Shown: positions 27,674-37,373, counted from the stretch's first letter. The stretch: DNA of 64,000 bases from Rhodocyclaceae bacterium (GCA_030824275.1 JAVBXY010000038.1:62001-126000), one strand, 5' to 3'. Numbers and translations: made by a program. Notes: generated from the letters alone by a model not told the origin.

Positions 27674-28880
27674 ACATTATCAGCGGATCAACCAGACCAA
27701 AGCGCCCTTTGCCGGAATGCTTGACGCGGTACATGGCGTGGTCGGCCATGTGGCGCAGGGCTTTGACGTCGTCGGTGTGGTCGGGGAAGAGGGCGATGCC
27801 GATGCTGGCGCCGAGCACCAGCGTGCTGCCCGGAATCTGGATCGGCTGGCTGATGGTGTTGATGATGTTGTTGGCGGCGATGGTGGAGGCCAGGGCGTCG
27901 GGGAGGTTGCCGAGGATGACGAGGAATTCGTCGCCGCCGATGCGGGCGGCAGTGTCTTCGGCGCGGACGTTTTCCTGCAAGCGGTGGGCGACTTGCTTGA
28001 GGACGGTGTCGCCGGCTTCGTGGCTGTAGTTGTCGTTGATCGCTTTGAAGCCGTCGAGGTCGATGAAGAGCAGGGCGACCTTGGTGCTGTTGCGGCGGGC
28101 GGCGCTACAGGCGATGTGCAGCCGGTCTTCGGCCAGGCGCATGGTGGGCAGCCCGGTGAGGTGGTCGTGGGTGGCGAGGCGTTCGAGTTCGTTGCGCTGT
28201 TCGGTGACTTCGGCGAGGGCAGTCTCGGCGGCAGCGAGCATGGCGTTGGCGCTCAGGGAGAGCATGCCGATCTCGTCGTCGGCGTGGCGCTTGTCGATCT
28301 CCAGACGCGCCGAGCTGCCAGGGTGGATGGCGGCCATGGCTTCGGCCAGCCGGGTGATCGGATTGACCATCATCAGGCGCAGCACGGCGGCCATGATGAG
28401 GGCGGCGATCAGCACCTGGGCGAGCATCAGCAGGGTCTGGAGCTGGGCGGCCTGCACGGCGGCCTGCTCCACCTGGGCGTCGTTCTGGGTGACCACCAGC
28501 GTGCCGATGGGTTCGATGTGATCGACGGGCGAGAACAGCGGGTAGCTGCGCGTAGCGTTGCTGCCGACTTGCTGGCGGGAGCCGAGTTCGAGCTTGAAGC
28601 CTTCCGTCGATTCGATGCGCGCGGCGAGCACGATGGGGTTGGCGAGCAGGCCTTCGATGACGCCCCGTGCAATGGGTTCGTTGGCGGCAAAGGCGGCGAC
28701 TTCGGCCTGGACCTGTACGGTGCGCACCAGTTGTTTTTGCAGGTCGACCGCCATGGCCCGCTCGTGCTGGTAGGCGTGGCGATAGGTGAAGGCGGCGGCA
28801 ATCAGGGAGAAGGCCAGCAGACTGGCGCCGACGATGACGATCAGGCGGGTGGCAAGCCGCTGGCCGATCAGGCTTTTCAT
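27672..28880 (-). CDS. Membrane-bound diguanylate cyclase (GGDEF)
   Basis: A 402-residue protein: helix 1 (about 13-33), a periplasmic sensor of roughly 120 residues, helix 2 (about 153-173), HAMP, then a GGDEF domain with RIGGDEF and an inhibitory RAED site five residues before it, so it is probably an active, feedback-inhibited diguanylate cyclase. It is the last gene of a three-gene minus-strand group with a periplasmic binding protein (7 bp upstream) and an outer-membrane protein, which suggests that ligand sensing is relayed to c-di-GMP. Confidence 0.9.
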   Translation of the reverse strand: MKSLIGQRLATRLIVIVGASLLAFSLIAAAFTYRHAYQHERAMAVDLQKQLVRTVQVQAEVAAFAANEPIARGVIEGLLANPIVLAARIESTEGFKLELGSRQQVGSNATRSYPLFSPVDHIEPIGTLVVTQNDAQVEQAAVQAAQLQTLLMLAQVLIAALIMAAVLRLMMVNPITRLAEAMAAIHPGSSARLEIDKRHADDEIGMLSLSANAMLAAAETALAEVTEQRNELERLATHDHLTGLPTMRLAEDRLHIACSAARRNSTKVALLFIDLDGFKAINDNYSHEAGDTVLKQVAHRLQENVRAEDTAARIGGDEFLVILGNLPDALASTIAANNIINTISQPIQIPGSTLVLGASIGIALFPDHTDDVKALRHMADHAMYRVKHSGKGRFGLVDPLIM

Positions 28881-28887
28881 GCGGGGC

Positions 28888-29355
28888 CTACTCTTTGGCC
28901 TTGAGGCGAAGGACGACCTTTACCGAGTCATTGACCGTGGCGGCGTCTACGTAGCCGATGGCATTGCGGGTACGGCTGACGGACTGGACCATGGAGCGGC
29001 TGTCGGCAATGGGCGTAGGGGGGAGCACCTCGCCACTAAAACGCAGGCGTGCCCAATAGGCATTGATCTGGCTCAAACTCATACCATTCAGGAAGCGAAA
29101 GAAGGTTTCCCTGAGGGGGCTGTTTGCCGGATATTCCAGGATCGATGCGGGTGGCCCGACCTCTTCGCTGCTGAGGTGGAAATGCTTGGCCCGGCCCAGG
29201 TAGAGGTCGGAGACCTGCCGTTCCGTGAGGGCTTGCACGGGGTTGTCGGGATGGACGATGACGACGAGGTCCGCCTGGGCGGCCAGTGCCCAAGCGAGGG
29301 CGACCAGGCCAGCGAATTGGCGAACGAGATGGTGGACGGTGTGCCGGCTGTCCAT
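28888..29355 (-). CDS. Periplasmic phosphate/anion-binding-like protein
   Basis: A 155-residue protein with a signal peptide ending near ALAAQADL and a single PstS-like lobe (LVVIVHPDNPVQALTERQVSDLYLG, RNAIGYVDAATV). It is about half the size of a normal phosphate-binding protein. Small proteins of this kind are commonly paired with a GGDEF protein. The ATG at 29355 is chosen; the longer frame overlaps the upstream porin-like gene. It probably modulates the periplasmic domain of the adjacent cyclase. Confidence 0.75.
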   Translation of the reverse strand: MDSRHTVHHLVRQFAGLVALAWALAAQADLVVIVHPDNPVQALTERQVSDLYLGRAKHFHLSSEEVGPPASILEYPANSPLRETFFRFLNGMSLSQINAYWARLRFSGEVLPPTPIADSRSMVQSVSRTRNAIGYVDAATVNDSVKVVLRLKAKE

Positions 29356-29357
29356 GT

Positions 29358-30614
29358 TCAGAAAACGAAGTCCAGCGTGGCGGAAATCAGGTTTAGGCGC
29401 AGGGATTGCCGGGCGGCTTCGGCGGAGCGGTTGCCGACGCCGTAGCCGGGTGGGGACGAGCGGGTGTGGTCCCACTGCACCTTCAGCGCGGCGTTGTGGC
29501 GGAAATCCCAGCGGGTGCCGATGGAGAGCGTGGTTTGGTCGATGCGCAGGGCATTCACGGTGCGCACGGCCGGGTCGCGCAGGGAGGTGTTGAGGGCGGC
29601 GCCCCAGTCGTTGGCGGCGGTGCGAAGGGCGCCGGGACGCGAAGTGCTGAGCATGGCGAAGGGCATCCAGTTGCCGAAGCGCCGTCCGGCGCCGACGTAG
29701 GCCATGCGGGCGGTGGGCACGACTGCTGCCGTGGAGGTGGATACGCCCAGTTCGGCCTGGACCTGCCAGGTGTTGTCGTCGTAGACGGCGCCGAGGGTGG
29801 TGTAGCTGATGCGGGCGTTCTTGAAGGCAAGCTGCTGGCGCAGGTCGGCGGCTTCGGCGCTGACGCCGGGCGTGCCCGCCGCAGCGACGCCTTCCAGTCC
29901 GCTGTGCAGGGCGGCGAAGGCCGGGACTTCCCGGGTCGAGGTGAAGCGCGAATGGGCCGCCTTCAGGCGCCAGAAGGCGGTTTGCCGCGTCACCGAGACG
30001 CTGAACAGATTGTCGGCCTTGAAGTGATAGCCGCCGTCGCGGCCGGAGTCGACGGGGATATAGAAGTGGCTGTTGCCGGCCTGGGCCTTGAGCCGCCAGC
30101 GGGCGTCGTCGCCGGGCAGGGTGTAGGCGGCATCGATGCCGTTGAGGGAAAAGATCGGAATCCAGCCGTAGAACTCCAGCGGCGGGCGGACCCAGGCATA
30201 GGCATAGCCGACGTTGCGATGGTCGGACATGAGGAAGGCGTCGTAGTTGATGCGGCCGACGCGGATATCGAGGTCGGCATGGGGGTGCAGGGCGGCGTAA
30301 GCCAGTTCGGTGGCGCTGTCGAGATTGGCGCGGAAGTGGTCGCGGGCGACGAACTGGCCTACCAGGTCGAGCATCGGTGTCGGCTTGTATTCGACCTGGA
30401 TGCCGAATCGGGTGTCTACTTCCCAGCTGCCGCCGGTGTTGTAGCTGTGTTTGGGCAATTGGCTGATGTCGCGGGCCGGGGCGACGTCGGCATGGTCGTC
30501 GAAGACGTAGCCGAGGGTGCCGAATCCGCTGACATGGAGAGTTTCGTCGGCCCGGGCGGCGGGGCTGCCGAGCGTGAGCAGCGCGGACAGCAGCAGAATC
30601 GGCAGGAAAGCCAA
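29358..30614 (-). CDS. Outer-membrane beta-barrel (porin-like) protein
   Basis: About 418 residues with a signal peptide (FLPILLLSALLTLGSPAARA then DETLHV) and alternating beta-strand sequence ending in SATLDFVF, the aromatic C-terminus of outer-membrane barrels. No ATG lies near the signal. The TTG at 30614 is a tentative start, and the long frame back to 30800 is unlikely. It is first in the group with the binding protein and cyclase. Substrate unknown. Confidence 0.7.
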   Translation of the reverse strand: MAFLPILLLSALLTLGSPAARADETLHVSGFGTLGYVFDDHADVAPARDISQLPKHSYNTGGSWEVDTRFGIQVEYKPTPMLDLVGQFVARDHFRANLDSATELAYAALHPHADLDIRVGRINYDAFLMSDHRNVGYAYAWVRPPLEFYGWIPIFSLNGIDAAYTLPGDDARWRLKAQAGNSHFYIPVDSGRDGGYHFKADNLFSVSVTRQTAFWRLKAAHSRFTSTREVPAFAALHSGLEGVAAAGTPGVSAEAADLRQQLAFKNARISYTTLGAVYDDNTWQVQAELGVSTSTAAVVPTARMAYVGAGRRFGNWMPFAMLSTSRPGALRTAANDWGAALNTSLRDPAVRTVNALRIDQTTLSIGTRWDFRHNAALKVQWDHTRSSPPGYGVGNRSAEAARQSLRLNLISATLDFVF

Positions 30615-30783
30615 GGATGAGCTGTAGTGACCTGATTGTGAATCAGAAAATTGCCGTGCCGCCAATCCGAAATCTCCGTTGTTGAGCCGGGTTTTCGCCG
30701 GGCTGTGCAGTCTAGCGGATTCGTCATCATGCGGGCTTACAGCTCGGGTATCCTGCGCCCTTTTGAACAGCAGAGGACAGATC

Positions 30784-31578
30784 ATGGCAATGGACGTCAT
30801 CGATTACGAAATCCACGGCGACGACATGCAGTTCGTCGAAATCGAGCTGGACCCGGAAGAGGCTGCGGTCGGCGAAGCGGGCAGCATGATGTACATGGAA
30901 GACGGCATCACCATGGATACCGTCTTCGGCGATGGCTCGGCCCAGCAGGGCGGCATCTTTGGCAAGCTGATGGGCGCCGGCAAGCGCCTGATCACCGGCG
31001 AATCGCTGTTCACTACGGTTTATATCAACAAGGGCCAGGGCAAGAAGCGCGTGGCCTTCGCTGCGCCCTACACGGGCAAGATCATTCCCTTCGATCTGTC
31101 CAAGCACGGCGGCACCATGATCTGCCAGAAGGATGCTTTCCTTTGCGCGGCCAAGGGTGTGTCGCTGGGCATCGCTTTCCAGAAGAAGCTGGGCGCCGGC
31201 TTCTTCGGTGGCGAGGGTTTCATCATGCAGAAGCTGGAGGGCGACGGCATGGCTTTCGCCCATTGCGGTGGCACCGTGATCGAGCGGCAACTGAAGCCGG
31301 GCGAGGTGTTGCGTGTGGATACGGGCTGCGTGGTGGCCTATACGCCGAACGTGGATTTCGACATCCAGTTCGTCGGCGGTGTGAAGACGGCACTGTTCGG
31401 CGGCGAGGGCCTGTTCTTCGCCGTGTTGCAAGGCCCCGGCACGATCTGGCTGCAATCCCTGCCGTTCGCCCGCCTGGCCTCGCGCATCTTCGCAGCAGCG
31501 CCGGTGTCCAAGGGCGGTGGTGGCAAGGGCGGCGAGCAGGGCGGCCTGCTGGGCAGCATTTTCAACGGTGACGATTGA
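30784..31578 (+). CDS. AIM24/TIGR00266 family protein
   Basis: A 264-residue protein of the TIGR00266 (AIM24-like) family, a double beta-helix fold with many Gly turns. Visible marks are [50 protein letters not shown] and a Gly-rich C-terminus ([13 protein letters not shown]). It is probably cytoplasmic or membrane-associated; no biochemical role is established. The ATG at 30784 has a GAGGACAG site. It is followed with overlap by a membrane metallopeptidase and a response regulator. The 170-bp gap upstream separates it from the divergent porin-like gene. Confidence 0.85.
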   Translation: MAMDVIDYEIHGDDMQFVEIELDPEEAAVGEAGSMMYMEDGITMDTVFGDGSAQQGGIFGKLMGAGKRLITGESLFTTVYINKGQGKKRVAFAAPYTGKIIPFDLSKHGGTMICQKDAFLCAAKGVSLGIAFQKKLGAGFFGGEGFIMQKLEGDGMAFAHCGGTVIERQLKPGEVLRVDTGCVVAYTPNVDFDIQFVGGVKTALFGGEGLFFAVLQGPGTIWLQSLPFARLASRIFAAAPVSKGGGGKGGEQGGLLGSIFNGDD

Positions 31579-32641
31579 ATCAGTGTCGGGGCGGGGCTTC
31601 GGCCCCGGCCTGCCGACGGAGGGTGCGCCGGTTTTGCTGCGCCGTAACGGGGACGATCTGGTGATAGACGGCTGGCCGGCGATGCCGGTCGTGGCCGTCA
31701 CCCATCTCGCCGCTTCGCGGCGGGGCGAGTCGCTGCTGCTGGAATGGGACGACGCGGCCGGTCGCTGCGCTGTGACGCTGGATGCGGCGCAGGCTGAAAA
31801 AGTCGGCCTTGGCGGAACGGCAAAACAACCCCGTCACGACCGCGCCACGCGTCTGTGGCTGTGGGGCACGCTGTTCCTGCTGATCGGCCTGCCGCTGTTG
31901 TTGCTGGCGCTGGCCGTCGGCTTTCGCGGCGTGTTCATCGACGGGGTGACGGCGTGGATTCCGGTCGAGCAGGAAAAGCAGCTCGCCGACCAGCTCTGGC
32001 CGATGCAGAAAGCCCAGCTCAAACTGATCGAGGGTACGGCGGCGAACAAGGCGGTGACGGAGATTGGCGCGCGTCTGGTGGCGGCCAAGCCCTCGCCCTA
32101 CACCTACCGCTTCCACGTGGCCGAGGACCGCACGGTGAATGCCTTTGCCATGCCGGCGGGCTACATCGTCGTGCATCGCGGCCTGATCGAGAAGGCTGCG
32201 TCGGCGGAGGAACTGGCCGGCGTACTGGCCCACGAGATCGAGCATGTGGAGGGGCGCCACGCGCTGCGCGGCATGGTCCAGGCCTTGGGCTTTCACGCCC
32301 TGTGGCTGACGCTGACCGGCGATCTCGGCGGTGGGCTGGCCGGTGAGGGCGCACGGCAACTGGCCGGACTGCACTTTTCCCGCGAGCAGGAGACGGCGGC
32401 GGACCAGGGCGGTCTGGCGCGCTTGCTGAAGGCGGGCATCGATCCGCGCGGCATGGCGAGCTTTTTCGACAAACTGGCACAAGAGCAGGCGGCGATGCCC
32501 GACCTGCTGTCTTCCCATCCGGCGAGCAGCGAGCGTTCGGCCCGTTTGCTGGCGCTGATGGCGAACGTGCCTCGCCAGCCGCCCCTGGCCTATGACTGGC
32601 TGGCGATCCGGGCGTCGCTGATTCCACGGGACAAACGATGA
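31568..32641 (+). CDS. M48 family zinc metallopeptidase, membrane-bound
   Basis: About 357 residues. A soluble N-terminal part of about 95 residues is followed by a membrane helix ([18 protein letters not shown]) and an M48 peptidase domain with zinc motif H222-EIE-H226 in [16 protein letters not shown] and the third ligand Glu in [12 protein letters not shown]. Starts GTG 31568 (overlapping AIM24) or GTG 31583 are both possible. The N-terminal part contains a degenerate dispersed repeat encoding [10 protein letters not shown]. Related proteins such as BepA and HtpX act in envelope quality control. Confidence 0.82.
   Translation: MTIESVSGRGFGPGLPTEGAPVLLRRNGDDLVIDGWPAMPVVAVTHLAASRRGESLLLEWDDAAGRCAVTLDAAQAEKVGLGGTAKQPRHDRATRLWLWGTLFLLIGLPLLLLALAVGFRGVFIDGVTAWIPVEQEKQLADQLWPMQKAQLKLIEGTAANKAVTEIGARLVAAKPSPYTYRFHVAEDRTVNAFAMPAGYIVVHRGLIEKAASAEELAGVLAHEIEHVEGRHALRGMVQALGFHALWLTLTGDLGGGLAGEGARQLAGLHFSREQETAADQGGLARLLKAGIDPRGMASFFDKLAQEQAAMPDLLSSHPASSERSARLLALMANVPRQPPLAYDWLAIRASLIPRDKR
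31798..31822 (+). repeat. Dispersed repeat, degenerate copy in the M48 gene
   Basis: Reads AAAAGTCGGCCTTGGCGGA followed by ACGGCA, four differences from the consensus. It encodes KVGLGGTA, nearly the same peptide as the clear copies in tex and the YgfX-like gene, which argues for common origin. Confidence 0.5.
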
Positions 32642-33414
32642 CGACACGAATTCTGGTGGTGGACGATGCCGCCGCCATGCGCGCGGCACTGCGCGCTTTT
32701 CTCAAGAGCGAGGGTTACCTCGTGGTGGGCGAACTGGCCAGCGGCGGCAGTGTCGTCGAGACGGTGAAGCAGTTGCAGCCGGACGTCGTCTGCCTCGATT
32801 ACAACCTGCCCGACGCCAATGGCATCGACGTGCTGCGGGCGATCCATGCCGAGCATCCGACGATTGCGGTGGTGATGATCACGGGTGATGTCGGGCCGGA
32901 TCTGGAAGCGGAAGCGGCGGAGGCAGGGGCGGCGGGCTTCATCCGCAAGCCCTTTTCGCAGGACCGCATGTCGCTGGAAATCCGTCAGGTGGTGCATGCG
33001 CAGGAACTGCACAAGCGGCAGGTGGAAAAGGGCAGCTTCGAGGTGAATCAGGCGCGGGCCCGCGCCGTGGTAGCCGACGACAGCGCAACCATGCGCATGT
33101 TGCTGGCATCCATCCTCCAGCACGCGAAGGTCGAGGTGGTGGGCCAGGCACCCGACGGTCGCCAGGCGGCGGAGATGGTGGCGCGCTGCAAGCCGGAGAT
33201 CGTTTGCCTCGACATGGACATGCCGGTGATGAACGGGCTCGATGCGCTGGACTTGATCCGGGTGCAGTCGCCCGCTTCACGGGTGCTGATGATCACCGGC
33301 CGCGCCGGCAAGGATCTGGTGATGCAGGCGGCCAAGCGCGGCGCCAGCGGCTACATCCTCAAACCCTTCCAGCCCGACAAGGTGATCGAGGCGATCGACC
33401 GGCTGCTGGGCTGA
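32638..33414 (+). CDS. Tandem receiver-domain response regulator
   Basis: A 258-residue protein consisting of two CheY-like receivers and no output domain. Receiver 1 has ILVVDDAAAMR, acceptor Asp in VVCLDYNLPDANG and Lys in IRKPF. Receiver 2 has AVVADDSATMR, IVCLDMDMPVMNG and ILKPF. Both look phosphorylatable. The start codon overlaps the M48 stop (ATGA). It may act by protein-protein contact or as a phosphate relay. No kinase gene is adjacent. Confidence 0.88.
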   Translation: MTTRILVVDDAAAMRAALRAFLKSEGYLVVGELASGGSVVETVKQLQPDVVCLDYNLPDANGIDVLRAIHAEHPTIAVVMITGDVGPDLEAEAAEAGAAGFIRKPFSQDRMSLEIRQVVHAQELHKRQVEKGSFEVNQARARAVVADDSATMRMLLASILQHAKVEVVGQAPDGRQAAEMVARCKPEIVCLDMDMPVMNGLDALDLIRVQSPASRVLMITGRAGKDLVMQAAKRGASGYILKPFQPDKVIEAIDRLLG

Positions 33415-33425
33415 GCCTGCTCGTT

Positions 33426-33467
33426 CGCCCCCATGCGGGGGGCGCCGTGTCACCAGCGCCGACTTTT
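33426..33467 (-). repeat. Stem-loop plus dispersed repeat, copy 6
   Basis: A seven-pair stem (CGCCCCC at 33426-33432 with GGGGGCG at 33438-33444) runs directly into a full repeat copy (33443-33467) ending in TTTT. It fills the 61-bp gap between two convergent genes and may end transcription from the plus-strand operon. Confidence 0.85.
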
Positions 33468-33475
33468 GACGGTGC

Positions 33476-35233
33476 TTAGACCGTGGCGGGGTCCGGTTGC
33501 TGATACACCCGATAGCAATTGCGGCCCGCCTGCTTGGCGGCATACATGGCCTGGTCGGCCTGACACAGCAGCGTCTCGCCGTCGCTGCCGTCGAGGGGCG
33601 ATAGCGTGAGGCCGATACTGGCGGATACCGCCACTTCGTCGCCATTGATCCGATAGGGGCGAGCCAGTTCGAACAGGGCTCGCTCGATGATGCGCACGGC
33701 TTCGGCCATGTCTTCCAGGCCGACCAGGAGCAGGACGAACTCGTCGCCGCCGAAACGCGACACCGTGTCGCCGGCGCGCACGCACTGCCGTAGACGTTGC
33801 GCTACCTCGATCAGCAACTTGTCGCCGGCATCGTGGCCGAGGCGGTCGTTGACCGGCTTGAAGCCGTCGAGGTCGAGAAAGGCGACGGCCAGCAGGTCGT
33901 CCTTGCGCTCGGCCTGTTTCAGGGCCAGTTGCAGGCGGTCGGCGAACAGGATGCGGTTGGGTAATTCCGTCAGGGCGTCGTGGTGGGCCATGCGGTCGAG
34001 CCGCGATTGGTGTTCCTTGATTACGGTGATGTCGGAGAAAATGCCGACGTAGTGGCTGGTCGCGCCGGTCTCGTCGCGCACGGCGGTGATGGTCAACATC
34101 TCGACGTAGTGCGCGCCGTCCTTTCTGCGATTGACGACTTCACCCTGCCAGTAGCCCTGGGTGACGAGAGTTGCCCACAACTCGGTGTAGAAGTCGTGTG
34201 CCTGGTGGCCGGACTTGAGCAGGTTCGGGTTCCTGCCCTTGACCTCTTCCGCCGAGTAGCCCGTCAGGCGCGTGAAGCCGGGGTTGGTGGCGACGATGTT
34301 GCCGCTGACGTCGGTGATGACGATGCCTTCGCGGGCATTCTCGAAGACGCTGGCTGCCAGGCGTTGGCCTTCTTCCCGCTTCTTGAGCGCTTCCTGGAGA
34401 TGGTTGAAGCCAAGGACGAAGCTGCCGATCTCATCGTTCCGCTCCACTGGCAGCGGCGCCAGGGGACGTTCGCCCCGCGTCATCTGCTCCAGTACGCGGG
34501 CATTGCGGGTCAGCGGGCGGATGATGCTGCGGCCCAGCAGTGCCGCCAGCAGGGCCAGGACGCTGCCGATGAGGGCGATCAAGGCGAGATGCCGCATGCT
34601 GCGCTCGCGAATCATGGCGTCCACGTCGTCCACGTAGATGCCGGAACCGATCAGCCAGCCCCAGGGTTCGAACAGCTTCACGTAGGAAATCTTGGGATGG
34701 CGCTCGCGAGTGGCGCCGCCGCCGGTCAGCGGCTTGGGCCAGTCGTAGGCGACATAGCCGTGACCGCCTTGATTGGCGACCTGGTTGAAGGCGGCGAAGA
34801 GATTGGTTTTTTCCGTGAGCGGCGTTTCCTCACCGTCGTGCCCGATCTGGATGCGGGTGGCGCAGCATTGCTCCGGGCCTCCCAGCAGCTGGCCATCGAG
34901 GGCCGGCACGGTCGGATGCATGACCATGCGCGGCACGGGTTGTTCGAGATTATTGATCCAGAAGTATTCGGTGCCTTCGTAACGCATGGCGCGGAGAGTC
35001 TCCTTCGCCGCTGTCTGGGCCGCATCGCGGGACATTTCCCCGCGCTGCTGACGGTCGGCATAGTGGGCGACGATGCTGTGGGCCGCCTCCACCAGATGCC
35101 GCGTCTTGAGCTTTTTCTCGCTGATCAGGGTGTCGCGTACCGCCAGCAGGTCGACGATGCCGAGAACCAGCAGGCTGATGACGAACAGGGCCATCACGCC
35201 ACGAATCTTGCTGCTTACGCTGGGTTGGATCAA
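33476..35233 (-). CDS. Cache-HAMP-PAS-GGDEF diguanylate cyclase
   Basis: A 585-residue membrane protein: helix 1 (about 13-33), a periplasmic single Cache domain of the methyl-accepting type (RYEGTEYFWINNLEQPVPRM, then GHGYVAYDWPKP, WGWLIGSGIYVDDV), helix 2 (about 215-237), HAMP, PAS (VITDVSGNIVATNPGFTRLT) and GGDEF with RFGGDEF and an inhibitory RAGD site. Cache domains of this sort bind small organic ligands in other proteins. It is monocistronic by position. The region 35234-35354 upstream shows only an AT-rich stretch consistent with a promoter. Confidence 0.9.
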   Translation of the reverse strand: MIQPSVSSKIRGVMALFVISLLVLGIVDLLAVRDTLISEKKLKTRHLVEAAHSIVAHYADRQQRGEMSRDAAQTAAKETLRAMRYEGTEYFWINNLEQPVPRMVMHPTVPALDGQLLGGPEQCCATRIQIGHDGEETPLTEKTNLFAAFNQVANQGGHGYVAYDWPKPLTGGGATRERHPKISYVKLFEPWGWLIGSGIYVDDVDAMIRERSMRHLALIALIGSVLALLAALLGRSIIRPLTRNARVLEQMTRGERPLAPLPVERNDEIGSFVLGFNHLQEALKKREEGQRLAASVFENAREGIVITDVSGNIVATNPGFTRLTGYSAEEVKGRNPNLLKSGHQAHDFYTELWATLVTQGYWQGEVVNRRKDGAHYVEMLTITAVRDETGATSHYVGIFSDITVIKEHQSRLDRMAHHDALTELPNRILFADRLQLALKQAERKDDLLAVAFLDLDGFKPVNDRLGHDAGDKLLIEVAQRLRQCVRAGDTVSRFGGDEFVLLLVGLEDMAEAVRIIERALFELARPYRINGDEVAVSASIGLTLSPLDGSDGETLLCQADQAMYAAKQAGRNCYRVYQQPDPATV

Positions 35234-35354
35234 TGGCGTCTCCTGGGGGGGCCGCCATCATAAGCCAATGGTCTTGCGAGAAAGCTTACAAATCAATAAT
35301 TTGCTGAAGATATTTTTGATGGGGGCATTCAGGTCGCCGTCATCGCGGCGGGAC

Positions 35355-36218
35355 TCAGTTCAGCGTGCGCGCCAGGGCGATGCGGAATTCGCGGACCAGT
35401 TCGGTGTGGCGGGCGTCGCTGCCGAGCAGGGTGAACAGGTCGAGCATGGTCTTGCGCGCTGCTTCGTCCTGCCACTGGCGGTCGCGCCGGATGATCTCCA
35501 GCAATTGTTCCAGCGCCGGGCGGTAGTCCTGCGCGACGGCGAGAGCGTTGGCCAGTTGCAGGCGGGCGTCGAAGTCGCCCGGATTGGCGTCGATGCGGGC
35601 TTGCAGGGCGCCGATGTCGGCACCGCCGCCAGCGGCGATCAACTTGATGCGTGCATTCAGGGCCTGGACGCGGTCGGTGTCCTTGACGCGAGCTTCGAGC
35701 TGGGCGAGGACGCGGCGGGCGGTATCGAGGTCGTTCAGGTCGATGGCCAGTTCGGTCTGGTCCAGGGCCACGGTTTCGTTCGAGGGATCGAGCTGGGCGG
35801 CGTCGTTGAGCAGTGACAGGGCGACTTCGTAATCGCCCTTGGACCGGGCTTCGCGGGCGGCGAGCCGCAAGGGCTCAGCGGGAGAGGGAATCAGGCGGTC
35901 GATGAAGTCGCGCAACTGGGCTTCGGGCAGGGCGCCAGTGAACTCATCCACCAGTTCGCCTTTGACGAAGGCCTTGACGTTGGGAATGCCGCGTACGCCG
36001 TAGCGGGTGGCGAGTTCCTGGTTTTCGTCGGAATTCACCTTGGCGAGGACGAAGCGTCCTTCATAGGCGGCGGCGAGCTTTTCGAGGATGGGCTTGAGGG
36101 TCTTGCAGGGCCCGCACCATTCGGCCCAGAAGTCCACCAGCACCGGGGCGTGGTGGGAGGCGTCGATGACTTTTTCCTGGAAATCGGCGAGGGATGCGTC
36201 GTAGGAATGCGGGGTCAT
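35355..36218 (-). CDS. cnoX: Thioredoxin-TPR fusion protein (CnoX/YbbN-like)
   Basis: A 287-residue cytoplasmic protein with an N-terminal thioredoxin domain and a C-terminal TPR region (YEVALSLLNDAAQLDPSNETV; DARLQLANALAVAQDY). The active site is a full WCGPC (Cys35, Cys38). E. coli CnoX lacks this dithiol whereas some others, such as the Caulobacter protein, keep it, so redox activity is expected. The family acts as a holdase that passes clients to chaperonin under chlorine or oxidative stress. It lies 18 bp downstream of a GGDEF gene. Confidence 0.85.
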   Translation of the reverse strand: MTPHSYDASLADFQEKVIDASHHAPVLVDFWAEWCGPCKTLKPILEKLAAAYEGRFVLAKVNSDENQELATRYGVRGIPNVKAFVKGELVDEFTGALPEAQLRDFIDRLIPSPAEPLRLAAREARSKGDYEVALSLLNDAAQLDPSNETVALDQTELAIDLNDLDTARRVLAQLEARVKDTDRVQALNARIKLIAAGGGADIGALQARIDANPGDFDARLQLANALAVAQDYRPALEQLLEIIRRDRQWQDEAARKTMLDLFTLLGSDARHTELVREFRIALARTLN

Positions 36219-36236
36219 GAAGTGTGTTGCTTGAGG

Positions 36237-37232
36237 TCAGGTGGCGGCGAACAGGGTGATGTCGTCGGAGTTGCGATGGACCTCGATGTCGTGGGAGGCG
36301 AGCAGGGTCTCGTAGAAGCAGACCTGATTGCGACCGTGGGTCTTGGCGTGATACAGCGCCTGGTCGGCGTGGCCCAGCAGTTCGACCGGGATCGAGTTGT
36401 CGCGGATCTCGGTGACGCCGACGCTGACGGTGACCTTGCCGACCTGGGGGAAGGCGTGGTTCTCGATGGAGCGGCGCAGGCGTTCGAAAGTCATTTCGGC
36501 ATCGGCGCGATCTTCAACATAGACGATGACGACGAACTCTTCGCCGCCGAAGCGGTAGATGAGATCGGTCTTGCGGAAGGTGTTTTGCAGGATGCGGGCG
36601 ACGATCAGCAGCACTTCGTCGCCGTAGAGATGCCCGAAGCGGTCGTTGATGGCCTTGAAATGGTCGATGTCGATTTCGCCGAGGAAGAAGCTGCCGGTGT
36701 CGGCGGCCTTGCGATGGTGCTCGCTGATGTCCTCGCGACTGGTCTGGTAGGCGCGCCGGATCAGGCCCAGCGCTTTGTCGAGCTGGGCGTCGAAGGTGTG
36801 GCGATTGAGCAGGCCGGTGAGGCGGTCGATCTGCGAATCCTTGAGCACCGAGAGGTAGTTGTCATAGACCCGGAAGAGTCCGGTCATCAGCTTCTGCTCT
36901 TCCGCCGACAGGGCCGGGGAGCGCTGCACCAACAGATAGCCGAGGACGTTGCGCGACTGGCTCATGATCGGAAACGCGGTGACGCCGATGGCGCTGACCA
37001 GATGGGAAAAGGAGTCGGTAAAGGGCGTGCGGTTGACCACGCCTTCGCGCAGGGCTACCGAAAACTCGGGCACGTCATCCGAACTGAGATGGTAGATCGC
37101 GGCCCAGCCCGGCGTGAAAAGGTCGGCGACGGTTTTCAGCAGGCTGGTTTCGAGTACGTCGATGTCACGATGGTCCGTGAGCGCGGCGATCATGCTGACG
37201 ACTTCGGGGGGGGACTGTTTGACCATAATCAT
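36237..37232 (-). CDS. Soluble GAF-like/GGDEF diguanylate cyclase
   Basis: A 331-residue cytoplasmic protein with no membrane helix. The N-terminal 130 residues look GAF-like (GWAAIYHLSSDD, LGYLLVQRSPALSAEEQKLM) and the C-terminal half is a GGDEF domain with RFGGEEF, an active-type motif, and an RKTD inhibitory site five residues upstream. Start ATG 37232 or 37226 are equivalent choices. It is divergent from purL with a 141-bp gap. Confidence 0.88.
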   Translation of the reverse strand: MIMVKQSPPEVVSMIAALTDHRDIDVLETSLLKTVADLFTPGWAAIYHLSSDDVPEFSVALREGVVNRTPFTDSFSHLVSAIGVTAFPIMSQSRNVLGYLLVQRSPALSAEEQKLMTGLFRVYDNYLSVLKDSQIDRLTGLLNRHTFDAQLDKALGLIRRAYQTSREDISEHHRKAADTGSFFLGEIDIDHFKAINDRFGHLYGDEVLLIVARILQNTFRKTDLIYRFGGEEFVVIVYVEDRADAEMTFERLRRSIENHAFPQVGKVTVSVGVTEIRDNSIPVELLGHADQALYHAKTHGRNQVCFYETLLASHDIEVHRNSDDITLFAAT

Positions 37233-37326
37233 TGTTTGCTTATTTAGGTGCTAGTGTCGCAGGCTTGGCCCGCAGATGCAATCGATCGGTGGCGGCCGGA
37301 GCCGGGGAGTGGCCGGGGCGGACGGG

Positions 37327-37332
37327 TATAAT
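37327..37332 (+). promoter_or_regulatory. Probable -10 element of purL
   Basis: A perfect TATAAT lies 41 bases before the purL start in GC-rich surroundings. No good -35 hexamer is visible at 17 bp, so it may rely on an activator or context. The rest of the 37233-37373 gap shows nothing else. Confidence 0.4.
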
Positions 37333-37373
37333 TCGCTGCTTCCTGCCCGTCACTTTTTCCCGCTCCCTTGATC

